Assembly (NCBI RefSeq): GCF_022919575.1
Contig: NZ_CP095071.1
Coordinates: 3,482,001-3,546,000 of the forward strand
DNA from: Gracilibacillus salinarum
GTDB taxonomy: Bacteria; Bacillota; Bacilli; Bacillales; Amphibacillaceae
Length of the DNA stretch: 64,000 nt
Reading direction: 5' to 3'
The notes below the pieces were generated by a model. The model was not told where the DNA came from. It was given only the letters and a program-made list of their open reading frames with translations, and ran no database searches. Of the stretch, positions 1 to 7,564 are shown in pieces (the stretch's first letter is position 1; each line of letters begins with the position of its first letter). A program made the position numbers and the translations under genes.

Positions 1-107
1 AATTTCTAGTAGATGAAAATGGAAATGTTGTGAAACGGTATGCACCAAAGACGGAACCAAAAGAAATGGAAAAAGATATTGAAGCACTACTTCATAATAA
101 TAGCTAA
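1..107 (+). CDS. Glutathione peroxidase family protein, C-terminal fragment
   Basis: This is an open frame cut by the window start; codons run from position 3 and stop with TAA at 105-107. The visible 34 residues contain [14 protein letters not shown] followed by an acidic-basic helix ending in EALLHNNS. This resembles the C-terminus of bacterial glutathione peroxidase (BsaA/Gpo) proteins, which reduce peroxides with a thiol donor. The catalytic Cys/Sec, Gln and Trp lie upstream and cannot be checked. A terminator follows within 13 bases. Another thioredoxin-fold protein with a similar tail is possible. Confidence 0.6.
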   Translation, partial: FLVDENGNVVKRYAPKTEPKEMEKDIEALLHNNS

Positions 108-119
108 AGCTAACACCAA

Positions 120-146
120 TCCCAGGGCCTTCCCCTGGGATTTTTG
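120..146 (+). terminator. Rho-independent terminator of the peroxidase gene
   Basis: An 8-bp GC-rich stem (TCCCAGGG with CCCTGGGA), a short loop and then TTTTTGTG. It lies directly after the stop codon of the first gene. The degenerate repeat copy begins just downstream. Confidence 0.85.
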
Positions 147-170
147 TGTTAAGAAAGCGAAAATAATTAA

Positions 171-394
171 TGCTGAACAAGAAGATGGCTTCTTATAATA
201 TGGATTATGAGGCTGAAGCTAGGCTACTACGCGAAATACTTTGCACCGGAAGCCTACTTCGAAGCTTTACTAGAAGACACAGGTGCAGAAGTTGTGGATC
301 TTCAGCGCCTGCTTAATCCCGAGGGATTCTATGTGGTAGGCCTATGCTAGAATTGGGACTCTACAATTTATGTCCATTAGGCCCGTTTTTTCCC
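171..394 (+). repeat. Structured intergenic repeat, degenerate copy A
   Basis: The stretch between the peroxidase and ferredoxin genes carries an eroded copy of the window-wide element. It has a left terminal repeat (TTATAATATGGATTATG near 193-209), one hairpin module (GGCTGAAGCT near 211 pairing with the GGATCTTCAGC region near 296) and a right-end remnant ending in GGCCCGTTTTTT. The internal TGCACC/GGTGCA pairing of the long apical arm is preserved. The second module is missing. The rest, up to the ferredoxin, shows no gene. Confidence 0.75.
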
Positions 395-537
395 CTAGTT
401 CTTTTCTGCTATCCCTTCTGAAGAAATTGCTCCTCAAGTCTGATGCTCATCCAATGTGGAAGTGTTAAGATAAAAATGACTATTAAGTTTTTTAATAGAA
501 CGACATAGTCATACATGAATTGATTGGGGGTGCCATT

Positions 538-768
538 TTGGCATTATATGCAAAGGTCGATGTAGATACATGCATTGGATGTGGTAACTGTGAAGCAATT
601 GCACCAGACATTTTTGACTTAGATGAAGAAGGACTTGCCTTCGTTAAACTGGATGATAATCAAGGTGTAACACCAATTCCTGAAGATCAGGTAGAGGGTT
701 TGAAGGAAGCCGCTGATGAATGCCCTACAAGTTCGATCGTGCTAGAAGAACATCCATTAAAAGACTAA
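538..768 (+). CDS. fer: 4Fe-4S ferredoxin
   Basis: A small acidic electron carrier of 76 residues. CIGCGNC supplies three clustered cysteines and DECPTSS near the C-terminus the fourth, as in Bacillus Fer, which binds one [4Fe-4S] cluster. The TTG at 538 is chosen as start because GGGGGTG lies about 5 bases upstream and the protein then begins MALYAKVDVDTC, which aligns with the start of B. subtilis Fer. An in-frame TTG at 520 would put the ribosome site inside the gene. A cytochrome P450 follows 35 bases downstream on the same strand, so this ferredoxin is a good candidate for its redox partner. Confidence 0.9.
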   Translation: MALYAKVDVDTCIGCGNCEAIAPDIFDLDEEGLAFVKLDDNQGVTPIPEDQVEGLKEAADECPTSSIVLEEHPLKD

Positions 769-803
769 GAAATGATTAAAAATGGAAGGGAGCAAGTACC
801 AAA

Positions 804-2033
804 ATGGCAAACAATGTTACACAGCTCGATAAAATAACAAATTTCCAGACAAGATCAGAAGAGTTTTTTCCAATCGAATGGTATACACAAAAACTTGAGG
901 AATCACCTATTTTTTATGATGAAGCGACAGATACGTGGAATGTTTTTAAACACAAAGATGTGACCGAAGTGTTGACTAATTATGAGTATTTTTCCAGTGA
1001 AGGAGCTCGTACGACAATACAGGTAGGTTCCAAAAGCGAAGAAGGGGAAGTCCCTGATAAAACAAACCTTAACTTCGCGGACCCGCCCAAACATCGAAAA
1101 AGAAGATCCTTACTGCAAGCAGCTTTCACTCCTAGGAGCTTAAAAAATTGGGAGCCGAGAATTCAAGAAATAATCGAAGAATTAGTCGAAGAATTGAAAG
1201 AAAAAGAGCAAGTCGATTTGGTTCAAGATTTTGCTGGCCCCATACCGAGCATTGTAATTACTGATTTATTCGGTATTCCTATCACAGACAGAGACCAATT
1301 CAAAGAATGGGTAGATACTTTATTTAAACCGATCAGGTCAGAAAATGCGGAACAAATTGAACAGGAAAAACAGCAAGCCGCTATGGAATACTATCAATAC
1401 TTGTTCCCAATTATTGTGGAAAAGAGACAAAATCTTTCTGACGATATTATCTCTGATTTAATACGAGCAGAAGTAGATGGGGAACGTTTTACAGATGATG
1501 AAATCGTTCGGACAACGATGTTACTGTTAGGGGCAGGTGTAGAAACGACAGCACATCTACTCGCTAATACCTTTTATTCCTTGTTGTATGATGATCCATC
1601 TCTATATCAGGAATTAAGAGAAGATCCATCATTAGCTCCAAAAGTAACCGAGGAAATGTTAAGATATCGTTTCCATTCTTCTAAGCGAGACAGAACAGTG
1701 AAGAAGGATAATCAATTGTTAGGTGTTGATTTAAAAGAAGGGGACTTAGTTGTGGCATGGATGAGTGCTGCCAATCTAGACGAAGAAGTATTTGAGGATC
1801 CTCTTCATCTTAATATTCACCGTCCATCCAACAAAAAACATATTACATTTGGCAAAGGCCCGCATTTTTGCATGGGCGCACCACTAGCAAGGTTGGAATC
1901 AAACCTTACTTTAACAGCATTTGTCAAAGCATTTTCTAAGATCGAAGCAGTACCATTCAAATTGGAGGACAATCTTGTAGAGTCAGCAACAGGACAGTCT
2001 TTAACCCATTTACCAGCAAAATTATATCGATAA
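804..2033 (+). CDS. Cytochrome P450
   Basis: A soluble bacterial class P450 of 409 residues, the usual length. Visible motifs are the I-helix LLGAGVETT (oxygen activation), the K-helix EEMLRYR (ExxR) and the haem-binding loop FGKGPHFCMG with the axial Cys at residue 356. FADPPKHRKRR is the conserved C-helix region. The enzyme should hydroxylate or otherwise oxidise a small organic substrate that cannot be predicted from sequence. It sits 35 bases after a ferredoxin gene with its own AAGGGAG ribosome site, which suggests a two-gene operon; no ferredoxin reductase is adjacent. The CYP subfamily was not assigned. Confidence 0.92.
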   Translation: MANNVTQLDKITNFQTRSEEFFPIEWYTQKLEESPIFYDEATDTWNVFKHKDVTEVLTNYEYFSSEGARTTIQVGSKSEEGEVPDKTNLNFADPPKHRKRRSLLQAAFTPRSLKNWEPRIQEIIEELVEELKEKEQVDLVQDFAGPIPSIVITDLFGIPITDRDQFKEWVDTLFKPIRSENAEQIEQEKQQAAMEYYQYLFPIIVEKRQNLSDDIISDLIRAEVDGERFTDDEIVRTTMLLLGAGVETTAHLLANTFYSLLYDDPSLYQELREDPSLAPKVTEEMLRYRFHSSKRDRTVKKDNQLLGVDLKEGDLVVAWMSAANLDEEVFEDPLHLNIHRPSNKKHITFGKGPHFCMGAPLARLESNLTLTAFVKAFSKIEAVPFKLEDNLVESATGQSLTHLPAKLYR

Positions 2034-2040
2034 AATTCCC

Positions 2041-2076
2041 AAAATAAAAAATGCACGAGGTTCATCCTCGTGCATT
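2041..2076 (-). terminator. Terminator of trhO (minus strand)
   Basis: An 11-bp perfect stem (AATGCACGAGG with CCTCGTGCATT) around a 5-base loop. Read on the minus strand it is followed by TTTTTATTTT. It sits between the convergent P450 and trhO stop codons and may serve both, but the T-run favours the minus strand. Confidence 0.85.
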
Positions 2077-2078
2077 GC

Positions 2079-3053
2079 TTATTGTTGTGTTACGCCGTCT
2101 TCTTTTTCGATGTGATCCAATCGAGCCTGGATTTCATCATCCGAAAGGTTATGTTCGGCAATATAAAGGCTGCGAGGATGAACACGACATTCGTGTGTAC
2201 AGCCGCGCATATATTTATGCTCATTTTCTTCAGAAGCGAGAATTTGTCGGTTGCATTCAGGATTAGCACAATTTACATAACGTTCACAAGGTGTACCGTC
2301 AAAGTAGTCTTTCCCAACCACAACATGTTCTTTACGGTTAACCGGAACAGAAATACGCTCATCAAATACGTATAGTTGACCGTCCCAAAGATCACCTTTT
2401 ACCTCAGGGTCCTTGCCGTATGTTGCGATACCACCGTGAAGTTGCCCTACATCTTCGAAACCTTGTTCGACCAACCAACCAGAAAACTTCTCACAGCGAA
2501 TACCACCTGTGCAATACGTTAACACTTTCTTACCTTCTAATTTATCTTTATTTTCTTCCACCCATTGCGGAAGTTCACGGAATGTTTCAATATCTGGACG
2601 AATAGCTCCACGGAAATGACCAAGGTCATATTCATAATCATTACGAGCATCCAGGATAATGGTATCTTCACCTTGCATCGCTTCATAAAATTCTTGTGGA
2701 TTTAAATATTTTCCAGTTGTCTTACGAGGATCAATATCATCCTCCAGACGCAAAGTCACTAATTCCGGTCTTGGACGAACGTGCATCTTCTTAAATGCAT
2801 GACCATCTGCTTCATCTACCTTGAATGGCATATCAGCAAAACGAGGGTCAGCGTGCATTGCTTCCATGTACGTATTCGTTTGTTCCACAGTACCCGAAAC
2901 TGTACCATTGATACCTTCATTGGCAACAAGGATACGACCTTTTAATCCTAAGTCTTTACAGAACGCTAAATGTTCTTGCGCAAATCCTTCAGGATCTTCT
3001 ACTTCTACATATTGATAATACAGTAATACTTGATACTTTTCGTTATTCTCCAT
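2079..3053 (-). CDS. trhO: tRNA uridine(34) hydroxylase TrhO (rhodanese-like UPF0176)
   Basis: A protein of 324 residues matching the TrhO/YbfQ family, which makes 5-hydroxyuridine at the wobble position of tRNA using oxygen. There is an N-terminal acylphosphatase-like region (residues about 5-95). A rhodanese domain (about 125-220) carries the active-site loop YCTGGIRC. A cysteine-rich C-terminal part ([12 protein letters not shown] and CTHEC) probably binds metal. The ATG at 3053 is preferred over an upstream TTG at 3071 because AGGTGGT lies 6 bases before it. It is a single gene with its own terminator, convergent with the P450 gene. Confidence 0.93.
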   Translation of the reverse strand: MENNEKYQVLLYYQYVEVEDPEGFAQEHLAFCKDLGLKGRILVANEGINGTVSGTVEQTNTYMEAMHADPRFADMPFKVDEADGHAFKKMHVRPRPELVTLRLEDDIDPRKTTGKYLNPQEFYEAMQGEDTIILDARNDYEYDLGHFRGAIRPDIETFRELPQWVEENKDKLEGKKVLTYCTGGIRCEKFSGWLVEQGFEDVGQLHGGIATYGKDPEVKGDLWDGQLYVFDERISVPVNRKEHVVVGKDYFDGTPCERYVNCANPECNRQILASEENEHKYMRGCTHECRVHPRSLYIAEHNLSDDEIQARLDHIEKEDGVTQQ

Positions 3054-3277
3054 TTTTCTACCACCTATCAATTCATATTTGCAAGATATAAATGTGTTTA
3101 GGTTGGTGTTATACTTTTATAATCTTGCAAGACAATATTTTACCATGTTTTTATAGTGTAAACAACATTCTTTACATAATTACGAATAATAGGAAGACTG
3201 CGAATAGCAAAAGAATTTATTGCAACACTAATAATGACTTCAGACGGTTGGTATCAGGAAATAAGGAGGGGATAAGA

Positions 3278-3508
3278 ATGAGGGATATAGAAAAAGTGAA
3301 GTTGTCCATATTCGAATTTCGTAATCGTGATAATGCTTATGATGACCATGTGTTTCAAATAAATGAAATTACAGGCTATGATCAGGAGGGAAATCAGGTT
3401 GCCATCGAGGACTTGTTTTTTGAGTATCAATACCACACGATTGAGCAATTGAAGGAAGGGATTATCCATAAACTTGGGGTTGCTAAGCATAATATCGAAA
3501 TAGAATAA
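3278..3508 (+). CDS. Small protein of unknown function
   Basis: A 76-residue soluble protein beginning MRDIEKVKLSIFEF, preceded by AAGGAGGGG at 8 bases, which fixes the ATG at 3278 even though the frame stays open upstream to about 3092. It is acidic, has no signal peptide or membrane segment, and no motif I recognise. The pattern of aromatic and charged residues (LFFEYQYHTIEQLKEGII) suggests a small folded domain. It is transcribed alone and closed by a terminator that overlaps its stop. The strong ribosome site and codon use make it a likely real gene; the function is unknown. Confidence 0.65.
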   Translation: MRDIEKVKLSIFEFRNRDNAYDDHVFQINEITGYDQEGNQVAIEDLFFEYQYHTIEQLKEGIIHKLGVAKHNIEIE

Positions 3509-3534
3509 GCACCTGCAAAAGCAGATGCTTTTTG
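3508..3534 (+). terminator. Terminator after the 76-residue protein
   Basis: AGCACCTGC pairs with GCAGATGCT (one mismatch) around an AAAA loop and is followed by TTTTTG. It lies between two convergent genes. Confidence 0.75.
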
Positions 3535-3538
3535 TATC

Positions 3539-4408
3539 TTATATATCTCCCTCAAACCATTTGATAAGCGCTTGCGTACCGCGGTCTTCTAATCCTTTTT
3601 CAGCAAGTTCCTGGTATAACTCAAGGGAAAGTGCCAGTCCTGGTGTTTTTAATCCCATCTCCTGCGCGTTTCTTAAAGCAATGGTCATATCTTTTATGAA
3701 ATGTTTCATATAGAATCCAGGATCACTGTCTCCTTTGATCATTCGCGGTCCTAAATTGGAAAGTGACCAGCTGCCAGCTGCTCCTGTTGAGATGCTTTTT
3801 AATACACGAACAGGGTCAAGTCCTGCCTTTTTGGCATACATGATTGCCTCGGAAACCCCGATCATATTAGAAGCGATTGTAATCTGATTAGCCATTTTTG
3901 TATGCTGACCAGCACCAGCAGGTCCTTGCAACACAATATTTTCACCCATTTTCTTAAAAACGGGCAGTACCTCATCGAAATCAGCTTGCTCTCCACCAGC
4001 CATTATGGCGAGTGTCCCATTTTTGGCACCGACATCTCCGCCAGACACAGGAGCATCCATGCTGTGTAATCCTTTTTCTTTTGCTTTGCTGTAAATTCGT
4101 TCTGCCAGTAGTGGATCAGATGTAGTCATGTCGATTAGGTAAGAACCAGGCTTCGCGTTTGCTATGATACCATTCGCGTCTAAATAGATAGATTCTACAT
4201 CTTTCGGATAGCCGACCATTGTTAGGACAATGTCTGCTTTTTGTGCTAGCGAAGAGACTGAATCTTCCCAGACAGCTCCTTGAGCTAATAAGGGTTTTGC
4301 TTTTTCCTGAGTTCTTGTAAATATGTGAAGATCGAAACCTGCTTCGAGTAAATGAGTCGCCATACTTTTCCCCATAACACCAGTACCAATAAAGCCGATT
4401 GTTGTCAT
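3539..4408 (-). CDS. 3-hydroxyisobutyrate dehydrogenase-like beta-hydroxyacid dehydrogenase (YkwC type)
   Basis: A 289-residue NAD(P)-dependent oxidoreductase. The N-terminal Rossmann motif GFIGTGVMG binds the cofactor. DAPVSGGDVGAKNGTL is the substrate-binding signature of the 3-hydroxyisobutyrate dehydrogenase family, and GAGQHTKMANQ contains the catalytic lysine. The C-terminal helical domain is complete. The substrate is uncertain: related enzymes use hydroxyisobutyrate, tartronate semialdehyde or succinic semialdehyde. The ATG at 4408 is preferred because AAAGGAG is 7 bases upstream; the ATG two codons earlier nearly touches that site. Its closest known relative by pattern is B. subtilis YkwC. 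It is monocistronic and convergent with the small gene before it. Confidence 0.88.
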   Translation of the reverse strand: MTTIGFIGTGVMGKSMATHLLEAGFDLHIFTRTQEKAKPLLAQGAVWEDSVSSLAQKADIVLTMVGYPKDVESIYLDANGIIANAKPGSYLIDMTTSDPLLAERIYSKAKEKGLHSMDAPVSGGDVGAKNGTLAIMAGGEQADFDEVLPVFKKMGENIVLQGPAGAGQHTKMANQITIASNMIGVSEAIMYAKKAGLDPVRVLKSISTGAAGSWSLSNLGPRMIKGDSDPGFYMKHFIKDMTIALRNAQEMGLKTPGLALSLELYQELAEKGLEDRGTQALIKWFEGDI

Positions 4409-4526
4409 CACCATTCTCCTTTATCGATTGTCTTTCTTCTATAGTAACAAAAAAAACGACGAGCATACTAATGATAGTTTTCAATGAATCGATTGCGGGA
4501 ATAGAAGGACTACAAGGAGGATGATT

Positions 4527-4877
4527 ATGGATCAATCAGTAATAGATAAATGTCTGGCAATATTAGAAGATAGAAAAGCAGAATTGAATGAAGGCGGAGT
4601 AGATTTTGATAGTCAGGATCAAACGTTGGAAGAAGAAGTCGGAGAGTTAACCACTTTTGATAATCATCCCGGTGACATGGGAACGGAGTTATACGAAAGA
4701 GAAAAAGATCAAGCATTAAACGAACATCAGGAATCGGAATTAAATGAAATTGCCCATGCATTAGCCAAAATAGAAGAAGGTACGTATCATTTGTGTGAAG
4801 AGTGTGGCAAAGAAATTAATGAAGATCGATTGCTAGCATTACCGGAAACAAGGTTTTGCATCGACCACGCAGAATAA
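4527..4877 (+). CDS. DksA/TraR-type zinc-finger family protein
   Basis: A 116-residue, strongly acidic protein. The C-terminus has CEECGKEINEDRLLALPETRFCIDH, the DksA/TraR C4-type finger with the last cysteine replaced by histidine. The N-terminal two thirds are predicted helical and charged. Members such as YteA of Bacillus are small DksA-like proteins, sometimes linked to sporulation; a direct RNA-polymerase role is not shown here. The ATG at 4527 lies 6 bases after AAGGAGG; an in-frame ATG at 4521 touches the ribosome site. It is monocistronic with a terminator 8 bases after the stop. Confidence 0.8.
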   Translation: MDQSVIDKCLAILEDRKAELNEGGVDFDSQDQTLEEEVGELTTFDNHPGDMGTELYEREKDQALNEHQESELNEIAHALAKIEEGTYHLCEECGKEINEDRLLALPETRFCIDHAE

Positions 4878-4884
4878 AAGGGCT

Positions 4885-4913
4885 CCTAGGTTTAAGAAAG
4901 CCTAGGTTTTTTT
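4885..4913 (+). terminator. Terminator after the DksA-like gene
   Basis: CCTAGG pairs with a second CCTAGG ten bases later, followed by TTTTTTT. Confidence 0.75.
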
Positions 4914-4918
4914 ATCAT

Positions 4919-5005
4919 CAGTCAGAAAAGTATATAAGTACAGCCACAGCAGTCATCATATTGAACATGAAGCTGAGTTCCTATAATATGGATTATGATA
5001 ACGAA
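4919..5005 (+). repeat. Left-end fragment of the structured repeat
   Basis: The sequence AAAGTATATAAGTACAG...CACAGCAG...TTGAACATGAAGCTGAGTTCC followed by TATAATATGGATTATG is the same 5' end found before copies C and H and, inverted, after copy G. It starts 6 bases after the T-run of a terminator. The element body is absent. From 5006 to 5185 I see only AT-rich DNA with no gene. Confidence 0.75.
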
Positions 5006-5185
5006 GTCTTTATTTCAAAATGATCGCAAGGCTAGTAAGTATATTACATATCACAGGTAACTTTATTGATACTCATCTCCAGCTATTCCCTTCCTTATCT
5101 CGTATGCCATGTATATCCTCAGGACCATTGTTTGTGGGAGTTGATCATTTCCATTAATTGTTAGAATAAAAAGTGCAAAAATCCA

Positions 5186-5213
5186 TTGTAAATGAATTTT
5201 AATAAGTTATAAT
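5186..5213 (+). promoter_or_regulatory. SigA-type promoter of cstA
   Basis: TTGTAA (5186-5191) and TATAAT (5208-5213) are separated by 16 bases. Transcription would start near 5220, 33 bases before the cstA start codon. Confidence 0.65.
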
Positions 5214-5217
5214 TATT

Positions 5218-5232
5218 TTGGTAGCGATTTCA
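5218..5232 (+). promoter_or_regulatory. Putative cre (CcpA) operator of cstA
   Basis: TTGGTAGCGATTTCA matches 14 of 15 positions of the Bacillus cre consensus WTGNAARCGNWWWCA. It overlaps the predicted transcription start, a position that normally gives repression by CcpA during growth on preferred sugars. This fits the carbon-starvation role of the gene. Confidence 0.65.
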
Positions 5233-5252
5233 TCTTGGGAGGGATTCACACA

Positions 5253-6692
5253 ATGGTTACTTTCTTTATTGCTATTGCATTATTAATTATTGGATATTTC
5301 ACATATGGTAAATTTATAGAGAAGATATTTGATCCGACAGATAAAAGAGATACACCAGCGAATAGTGTAAATGACGGTGTAGACTATGTACCGATGCATA
5401 AACAAAAAAATGCGATGATCCAGCTTTTGAACATTGCGGGTACGGGGCCAATATTTGGACCAATTATGGGAGCTTTATATGGACCTGTTGCGTTTTTATG
5501 GATTGTTATCGGCTCCATTTTTGCAGGGGCTGTTCATGATTACCTCACTGGTATGATTTCCATTCGTCACAACGGTGCCCATATACCTCAACTGGCGGGT
5601 AAATTTCTGGGGGCAGTTTCTCGTCATGTTGTAAACGCATTCTCGTTGTTATTGTTAGTTCTTGTTGGGACAGTGTTTATCACTACTCCGGCATCATTAA
5701 TAGATATATTGCTTGACGGGAAAGTGGCTTTTGGTGTGATTTTAAGCGGTATTTTCTTATATTACTTCCTGTCTACTATCTTACCAATTGATAAGATCAT
5801 AGGACGTATTTATCCGGTATTGGGAGCTATTCTACTGCTTGGAACCATATCCATTGGAATTTCTTTAGTGTTTTCTGATTATACAATTCCTGAAATGACG
5901 TTGCAGAATTTACACCCTGAGAATTCACCAATATTCCCATTACTGTTCTTTACAATTACCTGTGGGGCATTGTCCGGTTTTCATGCGACACAATCACCGA
6001 TTATTTCCAGAACCACACAAAAAGAGTCGCAAGGGCGCTATATTTTTTACGGCATGATGATTGCAGAAGGTGTTATCGCTATGATTTGGGCGGCAGCAGC
6101 GATGAGTTTGTTTGATGGCCAGACACTAAGTGAAGTAATTGCGACTGGTACAGCATCTGCGGCAGTAAATGAAATCTCTGTTACCTTATTAGGTGCTTTT
6201 GCCGGTACAGTGGCGGTTATCGGAGTTATTGTTCTTCCGATTACATCAGGAGATACTGCTTTCCGTGCTGCTAGAACAATTATTGCCGATTATTTAAAGA
6301 TCGGACAAAGAAGTGTCATGAAACGTTTAATGATTGCGATACCGTTATTTGTAATCGGGTATGCATTAACGAATATTGATTTTAATATGTTGTGGAGATA
6401 TTTTTCCTGGGCTAACCAATCAACGGCAGTTATTGCGTTATGGATAGCGACAATGTATTTATATATCAAGGGCAAAAATTATGTGGTCTCCTTAGTACCA
6501 GCGATTTTCATGTCCTATATGGTATTTGTTTATATATTAAATGCCCAGATCGGATTTAATTTAGATCTAAATCTATCTTTTATCATCGGCATAGTGCTGA
6601 CGATCGGCTTGACGTATTTATTCTTTAGAAAAGCGAAACGAAATAAAGAAGAAAAAATAGAAGTAGACGAGACAAGTGCTGTCTCTGCTTAA
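5253..6692 (+). CDS. cstA: Carbon starvation protein CstA family peptide/pyruvate transporter
   Basis: An integral membrane protein of 479 residues with about 13 hydrophobic segments. It contains the CstA family blocks NIAGTGPIFGPIMGALYGP, GSIFAGAVHDY and SGFHATQSPIISRT. CstA proteins import peptides or pyruvate during carbon limitation. It is shorter than the roughly 600-700-residue CstA/YjiY proteins but matches the compact variant found in many Firmicutes. The ATG at 5253 follows GGGAGGG by 8 bases; the in-frame TTG at 5235 precedes that site and is rejected. A SigA-type promoter and a cre-like site lie upstream, and a strong terminator downstream. Confidence 0.88.
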   Translation: MVTFFIAIALLIIGYFTYGKFIEKIFDPTDKRDTPANSVNDGVDYVPMHKQKNAMIQLLNIAGTGPIFGPIMGALYGPVAFLWIVIGSIFAGAVHDYLTGMISIRHNGAHIPQLAGKFLGAVSRHVVNAFSLLLLVLVGTVFITTPASLIDILLDGKVAFGVILSGIFLYYFLSTILPIDKIIGRIYPVLGAILLLGTISIGISLVFSDYTIPEMTLQNLHPENSPIFPLLFFTITCGALSGFHATQSPIISRTTQKESQGRYIFYGMMIAEGVIAMIWAAAAMSLFDGQTLSEVIATGTASAAVNEISVTLLGAFAGTVAVIGVIVLPITSGDTAFRAARTIIADYLKIGQRSVMKRLMIAIPLFVIGYALTNIDFNMLWRYFSWANQSTAVIALWIATMYLYIKGKNYVVSLVPAIFMSYMVFVYILNAQIGFNLDLNLSFIIGIVLTIGLTYLFFRKAKRNKEEKIEVDETSAVSA

Positions 6693-6716
6693 AAAATAGT
6701 ATCAGGTCAACATTAC

Positions 6717-6759
6717 CAGATCAGTCTCATTCATTAAATAGAGATTGATCTGTTTTTTT
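6717..6759 (+). terminator. Terminator of cstA
   Basis: CAGATCAGTCTC pairs with GAGATTGATCTG (one wobble) and is followed by TTTTTTTAT. Confidence 0.9.
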
Positions 6760-6842
6760 ATTTGCTTCATACACTTCCGTGACCGCTTCGAAGTATCATT
6801 TCACGGGGAATGAGAGGTAAGTTGAAGTGAAGGAGTGGAAGC

Positions 6843-7465
6843 ATACTGCGAAGTAAAAAGACTTTAGCGATGAGATCATTTTGAAATAGATAATGTGCTG
6901 GGATACCGCTCCATCCAACCACTCCGCGTCCTGCGGGGCAAGGCTGAAGCTAGGCTACTACACGAATCACTTCTCTGCTGCCTTGCACCGAGGAGGCCTA
7001 CTTCGAAGCTTTACTAGAAGACACAGGTGCAGACGTTGTGGATCTCCAGCACCTGCACAATCCCGCGGGAGTCTCCGTGGTTCGCCTACGCTAATATTTA
7101 GGCTCTACAACTGATGTAGGTTGTAGTATTTTGAGTGTTATTCATAAGCGTTCATCCTACACTACTACTAGAATAATGCCTAGAACTGCTGCTTTTGATT
7201 ATTGCAACTGTTGTAGCACTTCCCTTAAGCGTAGGAAATAGGCGGAGACTCCCGTGGAATCAGCGCGAGCTGAAGATCCACTTGGAAAAGAAAAGAATTT
7301 TCTTTTCCAAGTTAGCTGAAGCCGTGCCCACAGGACGCGGAGCCTATTTCTGGAGCTTTGTTACGCACATTAAAAATATCAAAATGACCAAATTGAAATA
7401 AAAGTTTTCCTATTCTTCTGATTCACGCTTTTTCTAGATCTGTTTTAGAAGTTACTTCGCAGTAT
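6843..7465 (+). repeat. Structured intergenic repeat, copy B
   Basis: Both hairpin modules are present between convergent cstA and htrA. Module 1 (about 6905-7090) has the long apical arm with TGCACC (6984-6989) pairing with GGTGCA (7026-7031). Module 2 (about 7225-7355) has a 33-base apical hairpin at 7280-7312 with a perfect 15-bp stem. The usual terminal repeats are absent. Instead, a different 14-bp inverted repeat, ATACTGCGAAGTAA, flanks the unit at 6843-6856 and 7452-7465. Open frames here are accidental and not conserved as protein. Confidence 0.8.
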
Positions 7466-7479
7466 ATCCACACAGCATA

Positions 7480-7522
7480 AAAGAAAAAAGCCGAGCATAA
7501 CACATATGTCATGTTCGGCTTT
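7480..7522 (-). terminator. Terminator of the HtrA gene
   Basis: AAAGCCGAGCAT pairs with ATGTTCGGCTTT around a 12-base loop. On the minus strand it is followed by TTTCTTTT. Confidence 0.85.
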
Positions 7523-7564
7523 CCATATTACTCGTATACTTTTTTGCAGCAAGCTGTATTTCTT

